Of a DNA stretch of 64,000 bases, positions 50,231-61,900 are shown piece after piece. The notes below the pieces were generated by a model. The model did not search any database, was not told the origin of the DNA, and worked only from the letters and a program-made list of their open reading frames with translations. Made by a program: the position numbers and the translations under genes. Positions within the stretch are counted from its first letter, which is position 1, and each line of letters starts with the position of its first letter. The stretch is from Uranotaenia lowii (taxonomy: Eukaryota; Arthropoda; Insecta; Diptera; Culicidae): NCBI RefSeq assembly GCF_029784155.1, contig NC_073692.1, positions 366,773,160-366,837,159 of the forward strand, written 5' to 3'.

Positions 50231-53217
50231 ATCCTCTAATTGATCTCATCTGTGTGCTCTTCTGTTCAAAACACTTCTTCACTGCCCATCATCAGTTGGT
50301 TGATTAGTCACTTTGGCATTCACGTGCTGCTAATTCAAAAATCGAAAGGAAATTTAAATAATTTCACTTGAAAAATTATTTCACGACGACGACGAGGAGG
50401 ACGACGATAATCAATTTGCGGTCGGTCTTAGCGGTAAAATCCCTAGTTTTTGATCAAATCTTCCACAGTAGGTACTCTGTACGTTCACTCTATGGGACAG
50501 GTCGGAAACCACCGAGAGAAAAAGTCCGTCACTCTTAATTTTCCTCAGGCGCATTCGGAAAAGTCGAGATCTGTTATTTATAAACCTTCCTACCTCTGAA
50601 AGTATAAGTAGGGGTATACGGATAGCTTCAAATATGTAAAGAAGAAAATTCCCAAGAGGCTTAACGGCCAACAGCCGAAAAGAAAATGTAAAATGACACG
50701 ATCGTCAAAATTTTCGACCATATGCAAACATACACAAGCCGAAAATCAACCACACAAAAAAACAACAAACGATGTTTCTATATGGACCAGACAGACAGAC
50801 ACTGACTTAATAATGGCTTTTTGGCAAGTTTTTCGGCGGCCGAAGAATGCATTTGTGCACTTGGTTCGACCATGCTTTTCGTTAGACAGCATCCCTGTTG
50901 CACTCATCGTCACGCCATCACAATCTTGATTTCTGTTGGTTGGTGTTGGTTGTTGATTCAAAACTTTAGGATAATTTTGTTTAAAAAGTTTCTCGATTAA
51001 TATCTATTTAAAGGTTAGAGAAAAATCATTCAATTGAAAGTTAATATTTATAACAAGTTTAAAGTCAGTGGGTTGGTGAAATTCAAAGAATCTTTCGCCA
51101 ATTTCATAACAATTTTCAGAGTAAAATATCATAATCTATATTTCAGAAGATTTATTATTTGTAGAATTTAAAACTACGTCTCACCTAAATTTACATTTAA
51201 TTTTTCAACAAGATAAGTCACAAATAATAATTTGTTATGGAAGCTTAAAATTTTTTTCTTATTCTAATTTCAAAGGAAATTAATTTAGTTCTGATTTGAT
51301 AATACGTCCTCATTTTAATATTTTTATTTCATTTAAGTCATTCACGGCTAAAAACTTACGATTCAGTTAGCGGATTACCTAGCCGATGCAAATTTCTTCA
51401 ATGTATTTTTTGAACGGAACTTATGACCGCCAATAAAAAAATAATTAACAATATTAGCAAAACAGGTCTAAAAAAATTATTTGTTTTGGGGCTGATTCTC
51501 ACTAATTTGTTGAATACACATTTGCTATCATTTTTTCTTTAACAGATCCGGTTTTTTAAATCGATTATTTAAAAAATTGAAAAAAATCCTTTTTTTATAT
51601 ATTGCCAAAAACACTGGAGAATACTTCCAAGATATTCAATTTCAAGAAATGAGAGGTTTCAAATCATACATCATCTTTCTAGAAGATTTAGAGTTATTAT
51701 AATTTCAAGGAAAAAAGTTACAGAAGTTATTTTTTTGTTTTTGTTTTCCGTACCGTAGAATATTAGGATATCGAGAAATTTTTAGAGGAATATTAGATCA
51801 AAACAAAATTTTTGTTTTATAAAGCATGACTATTTTGTTGTATAAAAGCATGACATGGTTTTTAACAAAGTTCTAAAAATTTTTTTTGATTTTCTCAAAT
51901 ATTTCCGATTTTTTTATAAAATATCATCAAAATTGGTGTTTAAAAACAAAATCTGACAATAGATTCATTTTCCTCTAAAATGTTAGACAAATTATTTTCC
52001 TGGTATTCTTGATTCTAGAATAAGCTTGTCTTATTGTCCATTTTTATCCGGGTTTGCCCGGATATTTAGCATAAAATTGGGAAAAGTTCATTCCGGCCTG
52101 GTTGACGGATTTGATTGAAAAAGCCCGGATTTAGACCGGGTTTTTTTCCCATTGTCATTCTCAAATCAATTTAATTTGCATTTTTTTTATTTATGCGCCC
52201 AAATTTTTTTGGCCAGTTTCATAAAAATAATCATGAAAGGGTTTTTTGTAAGTCTCAAACACGACTAAAGGTTTCGTGAAAATTTTTTTCTAGTTTTTTT
52301 TTCTTGATTTTTGTTGAGTTATTCCTGGGTCTTAACCAAATTCGCCTGGATATTCCGTCGAGAATTTTTAAATCAAATGGCCGGATTTTGCCAGGTTTTA
52401 AATAGCCCAGATACATGCTAAAAAAATTCTGGTAATATTATTCTAAAATAAGCTTGCCAGATTGACCGGTTTTATCCGGTGGAGAGAGTCCAGCACGGCC
52501 CGGCTGCCAAGATTTCATTGAAAAAAGCCTGGAATTTTCCCTGATTTTTTCACTTGGCTTGCCAAAACCAAACTAAAAAAAAACAAATTGTGTTGTTAGT
52601 TTTTTTCTATTTATGCGTCCACAACCAAATTTCTGAGCAAGTTTTATAAATATAATCATTTTTGTAAGCCTAAGACCCGATTTAAAATCTTTGATTTGAT
52701 GAAAAAATAATATTTAAAAAATTTTGTATATCAATCAAAAGATAAAATTTGATTGAGTTTGAGGTTTTATTGAAATTCATAACAATCACAAACTACTGTA
52801 GAATTCTTAGGCCATCATCACAGAATGCAGAATTTTGTATTTCTTTTCCTTATTTGACCAATTTTCTGCTAATTTTCCCAAACTCAAAGCGGAAATTTTA
52901 ATTTGAACATCTGAACAATTATTCGAAACACCGTGTTTTGCAATACAAATTGAAACGTAGCACATATTGAAATATGAGTTTGCAATTAAAACTTAAAATT
53001 TTTCTTTTCAATAACTTTTTGTTTGGTTTGATTATTTGAAATAAAAAAGTTTTTCAGAGAAACATATAGGTATGAAAACCTGATTGTATAACTAATGAAT
53101 GTAAATCCGACTGAACCAAATTAAAGGTCCAATCATAAAGTAGAGACTTGAAATAATTAAATATTTGATTTTGCGATCAAATAACAATTTTTTTTGTTTT
53201 AATTAATGTAGTTTTAA
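50231..53217. other. Upstream of the Ig gene: mixed DNA with repeats
   Basis: 50390-50960 is GC-richer and includes a CGACGA run and a GTCGGTCTTAGCGGTAAAA word related to the foldback MITE arm. 50960-52000 is AT-rich with nothing recognised. 52020-52560 holds two CCCGG-repeat copies. 52560-53217 is AT-rich. Confidence 0.4.
52020..52560 (+). repeat. Dispersed CCCGG-rich repeat, copies 2 and 3
   Basis: Two diverged units, near 52020-52420 and 52445-52560, share AAGCTTG(C/T)C, TTTTTATCCGGGTTTGCCCG and AAGCCCGGATTT words with 39161-39640. Confidence 0.6.
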
Positions 53218-53221
53218 TTAA

Positions 53222-53438
53222 CACGTTCGTCGCCACGCTCATTTTGGTAGTTTTACTAGCAGGGCCCAAAGAAATTTTCAGAGAGAGAAAGCAAAGAGGG
53301 AGAACTCCCATATTTGAAAAGTGTGGTGAATCTGAGCGGTAAACTTAAGTAAGAGAGCGTCACACGCTTTTTGATGTCACGGGGCCCCCCAGGAAATACA
53401 CCCGTCACCCGAATATGAGTGCCGTGGCGACGAACGTG
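53222..53438. mobile_element. TTAA-flanked MITE, piggyBac-like
   Basis: It begins CACGTTCGTCGCCACG and ends CGTGGCGACGAACGTG, a perfect 16-bp inverted repeat. TTAA stands on both sides (53218-53221 and 53439-53442), the target of piggyBac-type transposases. The 217-bp body has no ORF and includes GGGGCCCCCC and a GAGAGAGAAAG patch. Confidence 0.85.
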
Positions 53439-53442
53439 TTAA

Positions 53443-54289
53443 TGATGTTTTCAAGATGAAGAAAAATTTACCAGATATACCGGTTTTTCTACCAATCAAA
53501 AACCGGTATTTCGATATTGGAAAATTGACGGTTTTACCGGTTTTGGTAAAACCTTTTAGCCCACCCTAAGAAAGACTCACTTACTTTATTATATACTCTG
53601 GATTTAATACGTTGCATTCTATAAAATGAACTTTAATTTCAGAATAAAATTTAATTCAACAGTGATAACAATTTCAAGCGACACTATAGAAAATCTTTGA
53701 GATTCATATCATTTTCAATAATTTTTTATTCACTTATTGAAAATCAACTCAATTGTTTATGATTTAGATTAACATGACACTGAGCCATACCTGACATGAT
53801 TTTTGATAATGCAAAGGTAGTTAAAAAAACTCACAAAAATTTCGCGTAAATACTTTGGAAACTTGAAGCACCATTTCTTATTCAAAAAATTGGGTAACTC
53901 AGCGAAAAAACTGAAATTTCTCATGAACTTACATAAACCATGAAGAAATAGATTAGAAATTATATCCTATAAGTGGGTTATCTTATATAGTCTCTTATAT
54001 GAAGTCCTCAGAGTCAAATGTGTATATTTAAGTGTATAAAATCAGCTTCGTGAAAAGACGTCTCAGAGCATTACGCGAATTCACATGCATTTTGTTTTAT
54101 TCGTTAAAAAAATTTCAAAATAATATTCGCTATAAGATTAAAATCATCGTATATTTATGATTCGAAATTTTATTCTTTAAATCAAAACTAAGCACTGGAG
54201 ACAAATTTTAATTTAAAGCTTTTTTGCCTTATTGACATATTGAGAACCGCGAAGGAATCTTATGAAAATTTTCTTAAGGTTTCTTAACA
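53443..54289. other. AT-rich DNA with ACCGGTTT words
   Basis: 53470-53560 has repeated ACCGGTTTT/AAAACCGGT words resembling the CCCGG-repeat family. Nothing else was recognised. Confidence 0.4.
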
Positions 54290-54413
54290 TAAAGGGCGAT
54301 ACGGTCAAAATTTGGTCGAGGGAAAATGCGTGTAAATCGGTGAAATCGTTTATTAAAAAATCAGTTTAAATTTCTTTTTCAAGTTTAATTAGTATAAAAT
54401 TCAGAAAAAATAT

Positions 54414-55152
54414 TCAGTAGGCTTCCGCTTTTCCAAATCCGAATTGCCGGGCCTTACGCTTAACACCTGCCATCAGATTTTGTACAGCCACCTTGTCCAC
54501 CTTCTTCGCCGCAGAAAGCCAGTTTGCCTTGAACAGCTGCTCGTCCTTAGCAGTTTTTTTGGTCTTCTTTAGGTTCCGCTTGACAATAGCCCAGTATATC
54601 TCATTGGGCGGAGCTCTGGCGTATTGGGAGGGTTCTTGTCCTTGGGAACCACCTGCACGTTGTTGGCGGCGTACCACTCCATGGCCTTTTTACCGTAATG
54701 GCAAGATGCCAAAACAGTACGGAACAACCGTGTTTCTTCAGGAAAGGCAGCAGACGTTTATTCAAACACTCTTTCACGTAAATTTCTTGGTTGACAGTCA
54801 CAGAAGCTATGAAAATGCTGCTTTTCAAGCCACAGGTACAGATGGCTTGAAAAACCAGAGATTTCTTCGCGAACTTTGACAGTTTCATGTGCTTGAAAAT
54901 ATCTGCAACCTTTCCCCTTCCTTTTGCCGTATAAAACTTCTGTCCCGGAAGCTGCTCGTAGTCGGCTTTGACGTAGGTTTCGTCGTCCACTACCACGCAT
55001 TCAAACTTCGTCAGCATCGTCGTGTACAGCCTCCGGGATCGCGCTTTGGCCGTCGTATTTTGTTTATAATCGCGATTTGGAGTCACTATCTTCGTGTTAG
55101 TCGATAGTCCGGCTCGTTTTTTGGCTCGATACACGGTTGTAGACGATACACC
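54414..55152 (-). pseudogene. DD37E transposase, C-terminal part (copy 3)
   Basis: The minus-strand frame gives VVDDETYVKADYEQLPGQ and the CTCGLKSSIF block. It then loses frame near 54710 and 54600, but YWAIVKRNLKKTKKTAKDEQ is readable in another frame. The VMDD motif is VVDD here. The second Asp block is shortened (FWHLAITV), so the catalytic centre is damaged. Confidence 0.82.
55148..55152. repeat. 5-bp target duplication of the LTR element (left)
   Basis: ACACC, repeated at 58541-58545; copy 1 of the transposon has ACACC once at this position. Confidence 0.9.
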
Positions 55153-55293
55153 TGTGGCATCCTGAAGAAGAGAATAAATCATCGCAGTCAGATGAGTGAA
55201 CGACGGGTATCCAAAACTATAAAAGGCAAAGACGTGCAGGCGCAACGCTCAGTCTAGAGAGGACCATCAATCTGTGCACATCAGGGTATCATA
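55153..55293 (+). repeat. LTR (left) of the non-coding element, 141 bp
   Basis: TGTGGCATCCTGAAGAAGAG...GGGTATCATA; differs from the right copy at only a few positions (for example TCTAGAG versus TCTGGAG, GGGTAT versus GGATAT). Confidence 0.9.
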
Positions 55294-55294
55294 T

Positions 55295-55313
55295 TGGCGA
55301 TCCGTGCCAGGAG
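55295..55313 (+). promoter_or_regulatory. Primer-binding site, tRNA-Arg-like
   Basis: TGGCGATCCGTGCCAGGAG begins one base after the left LTR. It is complementary to a tRNA 3' end reading CTCCTGGCACGGATCG-CCA. Insect tRNA-Arg ends similarly (GATCG); the exact isoacceptor is uncertain. Confidence 0.6.
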
Positions 55314-55498
55314 CACAGCCCTTACCCTCGAAGAGAGTTTAGATAGGTTTTAGTTCCGAGGGAGGGCTAGTGCCAGACCAGAAGGTGCAAGATGCTAGGC
55401 CCCAGATGCGTGGTGTTGAAGGTGTTGTGGCGATGTTTGGTGCTGCGATGCATTTTGCTGAGTTGTGAAAGTGTGGCAATCCAAGTTTAGTTTCACCA

Positions 55499-55562
55499 CC
55501 GAAAGTGTTGTAGTGCCGAAAGTGTTGTAGTGCCGAAAGTGTTGTAGTGCCGAAGGTGTTGC
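55499..55562. repeat. 17-bp tandem repeat in the non-coding LTR element
   Basis: CCGAAAGTGTTGTAGTG recurs about 3.5 times head to tail. Further on, ACTAGTCGAGTTTAGNTCAAGG appears twice 72 bp apart (about 55802 and 55874). Confidence 0.85.
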
Positions 55563-58399
55563 TTAGATGTTGCTATGCCCAAAATGCGGTGCCGGAGAGG
55601 TTACAGTGCCAACTGGATCTTGGTGTCTTCGATGTTGCGATTTTTTTTATGAGATGAAGCTAGAGTCGGTTATGATTCCATGATTCCAGTGTGGGTGGAA
55701 TGAATGCGGTGCTCCGCTCAATGATGGTGGGTAATCACCGCCAATGGGAAAAATAATAAGGAACCAGTAGAAGGCAATGAATTGGCCATTAAGTGGCTGC
55801 ACTAGTCGAGTTTAGCTCAAGGCAGTGCTACTATATGAAAACAATTGCAGTCGGAGTAAGCCCAAGACGCAAACACTAGTCGAGTTTAGGTCAAGGCAGT
55901 GTTACCATTGACGAATTTATGCAGTCGGGCATGCTTGGAATCGCAGCTCAGATTAGCCCGTTCAGAGTAAGAGCGTGTATTTTTTTCGCTGTGCTCTCCC
56001 CAAACGGAGAATCTTTAAAAAATGCTCAGTTACCTCCAGAGCGACCAAGCGTCTACCCAAGTGTGAACAAGAGATGCAAGCAAACTGATGAAGTGCGTTC
56101 TCGGTGCAGATAAATTCGTTCGCACTCGGGCGAAAGAGAAGCTTTACAGAAAACTCGGTTTGTCTTCATCGGTTGCGCCTGGATCGATGTTTCGAAGTGA
56201 GTCAGAATTTACAATGCAGAACATAAATCTAACGGAACTAAACAAATAACGCCAAAGGTAGTTAAGATAGAATGCTGGTGTCTTCGACAATATTGCTCTG
56301 TATAATAAAGCGCATATTTTGATATGAAATATAAAGTTTAGAGGTCCACTAATACCAAGATATAAATCATAACTTTCTTGTTTAGCATTTTAGAGCTTTA
56401 GTTTTTTCTACAAAGTTATTTATCTCAATAAAACACACAACTTTGCTTAACATGTCAAAGTTCAACAATCTTAACCCAAGGAGATACGGTTAAATTAAAA
56501 AAAAAACTTTACAAAAATTTATTGTTATTATCACGCTATTTTTAATCTCTTCACTTTAAATTTTATATCAAAATATGCGAATTAACAACTTTGCCCAAAA
56601 CACCTACACGGTCATTCCTGAGCGAGTCCTCTACTCTAGATTGATGTTCTGCACCAGGACCAATGATTAGCTACAAAAGCTTTCTTCGGTCAAAAAATAT
56701 CGAAAGCATAGTGGTAAAGGAAGATAAATCCTAAATTTTACGATTTGTGAAAGTTTTGCAGTTTTATTACTAAAATTTGTCCCAGATCCCCGCGTTATTT
56801 TCACGGTTTGTTTAATAGACAAAGATTTTTGGATAATTTTAGTAAATGTTACTTTGCGAATTGCTGCTTTAGTAAATTAATGCTACTCACGTACGATATT
56901 TAAAGTACATAAACCTAAATATACAGCAATTTGCGGATGCCCGGATATTGTGAAAAAACTACTTGGATTTTGCCCAGTTTTATCCACATTATTTGGAAAA
57001 TGAAACAAGAAAATCGAATTCAGTTTAAAATTGTTTGTCGAAAATTGGATTTGTGAAAGTTTGTTTCATCAAAAATCAAACCAAAACTTTCCTTCGTATG
57101 CTTTAAACATAAATGTAACACTGCTGATGTGTTGCGACAAAAAAATGTAAGTCGTTTTTCTCCACTAGATAAATGTCTGGAATTTCCTCAGATTTGGTGA
57201 GATATTGCTCGGTTTTGTGAATGGAAAATTTCAGATTATTTACCCGGTTTTCAACATGTTTTTCAAATAATTTGCTAGGAAGTGCCCGGCCCGGCTACGT
57301 ACAAAAATATTTTATACATAAACCTACATTGGACCTTTTCGACTGATGCACTGTTCCGCACTGCATAGCGGCTTTTAAAAAAAAAACATTCCTGCATTGA
57401 AATCTTTCTGGCTTGATACACTGAGCGACTCAGCAGCGTCGCTAGAGCACAATTTTCTAGCCAGCTCCTTCTCTTTTCTTTAGAGCGAGCGACGTCCACC
57501 CGACCGTCGGAGCAACCGCAATTGGGCGCACTCGGCAAAAAGATAAGTGAACGTTGATCGGCTGAGCAGTGCACTCGGAAACCGAAATGATATAAGTGTA
57601 ATTGGTTCTCTGCTCTGTTCGGTTTGCGAGGTGTTGGACAAGCATGCAGTCGGGTTTAGCCCAAGGCGCAAATAAATAAAATAAGAATTAAAAGACAAAT
57701 CCTGAACCGAGTACAAGCTCATGGTCAGGTCAATAAAGGTTTAAAACACTAATAGAAAAATGAAAATATAATGGTAGTGATGAAAGGTAAAAAAAAAAAT
57801 AAAAGTAGATATCAGAAAATGAGAAAAGTGTTCCAATACAGAAAGCGAGAGAATAAAACGAAAACTGAAAAAAAGTTTATCGAAAGAGAAAGAAATTCAA
57901 AAGCTTTTCCAAATTAAAACGTAAGCGTTTAAAAAAAAAATAATTGAAGTGTTATAGAGACAGAAACGAAATCGAAATATTTAAAGAAAAAAAAATTTAA
58001 ACCAGTGATAATAGAGAGTAAACTAAACATTATATTACTGAAGGGAAATAAATAGAAAATAGACCAAGAAAAGGAGAGGAAGAGGTGAATATAATGAAAA
58101 CTAAAGAAAAAGAACAACAGAATAACGTGAACAGAAATATGAAAAGTAAGGAAAAAAAGCAAAGTACAAGTACGGAATATTGAATTAATAGTGAGAAGAA
58201 ATATATAAAGGGCGGTTGAAAGAAATAGAAACAAACAGAAACAAGAAAACCATTCATGGATATAACTTATAAAGAAATAAAGTAAATGAAAATGATGGCA
58301 CGAGCACATCTTAATTAGGAAAACTGAGATAATCATTTAAAATTGTTCACAGGAAATGGCAATATATTCACAATAATCAATTTCCCTGCAAAGGGAGGA

Positions 58400-58540
58400 T
58401 GTGGCATCCTGAAGAAGAGAATAAATCATCGCAGTCAGATGAGTGAACGACGGGTATCCAAAACTATAAAAGGCAAAGACGTGCAGGCGCAACGCTCAGT
58501 CTGGAGAGGACCATCAATCTGTGCACATCAGGATATCATA
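58400..58540 (+). repeat. LTR (right) of the non-coding element, 141 bp
   Basis: Follows the polypurine tract and is followed by the duplicated ACACC at 58541-58545. Confidence 0.9.
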
Positions 58541-58545
58541 ACACC

Positions 58546-58818
58546 CAGCTTATTTGCGGCATCTCGGAGAGATAGGTTAGGGTTTCGCTTGAAACTATAA
58601 GCATCTCTCTTTGTCGTCTCAGCGGCTTCCGGTTTTCGATTTCCCCCCGATCCAGACTTCCTTGCTGTCGACAAACGTTCCCCAAACACTTAAATTACAT
58701 TTGTAACGGTTGATTTGGCAACTTTTAGCGATTTTGCCAGCTTTGCGTGCGAGTAGCTCGGATTTCCGCGATGCGCGAGCAAAATTTTGATACGCTGCTC
58801 TTTTTCCTTGGACGGCAT
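58546..58818 (-). pseudogene. DD37E transposase, N-terminal part (copy 3)
   Basis: ATG at 58818-58816 opens MPSKEKEQRIKILLAHRGNP and KVAKSTVTNVI, the first helix-turn-helix region. It then meets an in-frame TAA near 58690 before the VFGER segment. The remaining bases up to the LTR insertion match copy 1 through LSLRDAANKLGV. Confidence 0.82.
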
Positions 58819-58971
58819 TTTGACAACTGAATAATGAATTCCAAAATCAAAATTGGAGCAACATTCTACACACACACCTTCAAAATGAGGAGTGTTCAGG
58901 TTTTTTAAATGCAAAATTGAAAGAAATACGTCAAGTTGATATTGACCAAATTTTGACCGTATCACCCTTTA

Positions 58972-61900
58972 TAACCTTTGCAAACACATTTCATGAACTT
59001 ATTAAAAGTTCTAGCAAGCAAAATTGACCATTTTTAATACTTTTCAATGGTTTCTGATTTTTAATTTGGAAATGGTTATTACTTTTTTTCATGGAATGTT
59101 TAGCTGCTTGTCAAGATAGCAAAAAATAAAGCTTAAGAATAATCAAAACCAGAAATTAAAGACCAACTTTATTACAAGTTTATTTGAATTTTCTGGATGA
59201 TTTTATGTGCAAAAAATTCTTTTTCCATACAAAATTGAAACGCGTTGTTCTAACTCAGATATCAACCAAATCATCACAAATTTTACTTGGTTGCTCGGTG
59301 ACCCAAAAGGCATTGAAAAACATACGAAAGCAAAAAGTAATTTTTTGCAGCGGTCTAGTGTCGCATCCTTCACTCCCCCCGTCCCTCACCTTCACTCTTT
59401 CAAAATGATCGTTCATTCACTAGTTAAACAAAAAAATATTCTAATGAATACTCATCATATCACAATCACCCAAAACCGATAAGTGAACCTAACATGTAAA
59501 AGGTGATCAATTTCACCAAATTTGTTCCCATTTCGCTCGGTTCATTCATATTTTATTTATCTTGTTTCTAATTAGAACAAGCACCAAGATTCAAATATCT
59601 TTTCAATATGAAGTGTAAGTGAAGTTGAAATTTAAAGTTTTGTTAAAAAGTTTTGGAAAGACTTCTTTTAAAAGGTTTACAAAAGCTCATTTTTTCACCT
59701 CGAATGTTGCAAAGTGAACATGTAATATCCTATTGTTTCCAGGCTCAATTTTTTGATAAATCTGTCTCTTTACTTAAGCTGAATATTCTTATTGTTTACT
59801 CAAATTAAATTTCAGTGATGATTAGTGTGATTTTAATTCTGTAATATTTGTTCGCTTCATGGAGGGAGTGCCGGTCATCTTGTATATTTTTCGTTCCAAA
59901 GATGCCAGAAACATGTTATAAATTTGCACCAACATTTAAACTGACAGCAGCAAGTGTTCGGCCTGGCAAATATCTATGGTTTATTTTTCTTATTTACCAA
60001 AAGAAGCTGCATAAAAATAAAAACACTCTCCAAACCAGTGCCCATGGCCATGGTCATCCGGTTGTTGGAGATTATTTTTATTTTCTGCGGAATACAATTG
60101 CATGTTGTACAATGTCTGGTGGGATGTGTTGGAAAATTGAACAGAAAATTTTGTTAAAAAGTGGGTGACTTCATACTAGGATTATCACCTTACCAGAAGT
60201 ATATTTTGGGAACAAGATTCCCAAGAAAAAAAACATCACTTTCATACCTAGAATTTTTTTTTGTTCTCGTGTTGCAGGGCGAAACAACTGATGAAAAAAA
60301 AAACCAACACATATCTTAATTTTCCTCTCAAACCGCTCAATTTTCGCCCACTCGAGCGCTCCGATAAAAATGCGAAATGTGATAGTGCCGAGCAACTTTT
60401 TTCGTTCGGATTGCAACGTCCGTCATCGTCTACGTTCGGTCAGGCATCCAATTCAAGACTCAAGACGCGGGCAAAGCGATGCAACAAGTGTGTGTACCGA
60501 TTTTCTTATTTTCTGTTATTGCCCGCTACTTTTCGGATCGCGACGCTCCATTTCGCGATTACTGCAGCAGCTTTTCCCCTTCTTACATCTCCCATGCTTC
60601 TGTACCTGCCTAAATTCGGTTTGGCGTCCGTCTCTCGCAGGATCTTCATTGAACGTGCTGAGCGTAACAGAAAATTTTGACCGGCATTCACGCATTCCTT
60701 GCTCGTTTTATGTGTATGGGCAAAGGAAAAATTAAAACTGTAGGTTGAAGAAGGGCCGGTCAGTGTTTCATTTTCCGAGAAGTCTCCCGATACTAGACGA
60801 GAGAGAAGGTAGCAACACAAAGCGAAAATTTGATGAAGAGATCTAATGGAGTTTCGTTGGATTTTTGATTGTTCACACCCAGCCAGATGCGTCGCGATTC
60901 TTGAAAAACAGTAAACTTTTGAACGTAATCATGTTTCCTGTTTATTGTTACTGGAATCTTTTGATGGTTTCGGCCCTAGAAATGTGTAAAAGTTACACCG
61001 ATAGTTGACTTGGGTTTGAAGTCTGTCGGAGCAAATCGAGCTGAAGTTGTTCGCTTTACACAAAACAGATGATGATAGTTCAATATGACGCAAATCGGAA
61101 ACGGTTCATGGTCGCCGCAAGTTTCTCCGTCGAAATTTTTCTTTGAAAACCAGATATTAAGTGTGCCAGCTGTCAAAATGCCAGAGTAGCTCTTTCGCAA
61201 ATCTTTTATGGTTTTCTAAGCATAAAAGAAAGTCGGGTAAGAAGGACACTTTCAATATTTCGAAAATTACAATGATTGGCACAAATCTAATAATGGTAAA
61301 ACTTTTGCCATTTGGTGTCTAATAATAGTAAACAAAACTAACAAAAACTTAGAGGATTCATTATTCGATATGATTTTCTCTCCTCAGAAATTAAAAAGTT
61401 GAAATCTCAGAAAACATTTTCTAAAATTTCAACCGTTTTCAAAGGACAATAGGAAGGCGGAGGGGGGCTACCTTATATTTTTTTACAAAACGCGGGAACC
61501 GAAGTGGAACCTAATTTGGCAAGGGAGAAATGTTCTAATGATTATTTCAGATCCTTCCCTTTTCCAGTGGGGGTGTACGAAAGGGGGGGGGGCCAATTTC
61601 AGCCTCTATTTTTTATCTCAATGTTCAACTCCACATTCAAAAGGGTTTTTCTAAATTCACATGGCCACAGAATTAACACTTTTTTAGATGAAAAGAATTT
61701 GAGAGCTAATCTTGATTTATGTTGGTGCCCTAAATTATTTTCAAATAGGTTACAAATTATTCAAGATAATTCTGCACTTTTCTGACAAAACTTTAAAATA
61801 TAACAATTAAAATTCGGAATAAAGGTTCATATCACATTTCTTTCCGTAAGAAAGCAAGTTATTTTGACTTCTGTGAAACTTTTTTATTGATTTTTATTGC

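Larger units (their letters stand above)
55153..58540 (+). mobile_element. Non-coding LTR retrotransposon (non-autonomous)
   Basis: It has 141-bp terminal direct repeats (55153-55293 and 58400-58540) and a 5-bp target duplication ACACC. A primer-binding-like TGGCGATCCGTGCCAGGAG starts at 55295, and a polypurine tract AAAGGGAGGA ends right before the right LTR. These are complete signals for LTR retrotransposition. The 3.1-kb interior has no gag or pol ORF, only short ORFs. It holds GTTG-rich tandem repeats at 55499-55562 and a strongly purine-rich 57740-58330. Superfamily cannot be told. LTRs end TA rather than CA. Confidence 0.85.
54292..58969 (-). mobile_element. DD37E Tc1/mariner transposon, copy 3, split by an LTR element
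   Basis: The left end AAGGGCGATACGGTCAAAAT and the right end ...CAAATTTTGACCGTATCACCCTT are inverted repeats. TA stands at 54290-54291 and 58970-58971. The transposon is cut at 55152 and resumes at 58541 after a 3.4-kb insertion. Its own length without the insert is about 1.28 kb. Confidence 0.9.

Noticed and set aside
57275..57722. Minus-strand ORFs of 62-99 codons in the non-coding LTR element
   Set aside because: Overlapping short frames without Gag or Pol motifs; not in the sense direction of the element.
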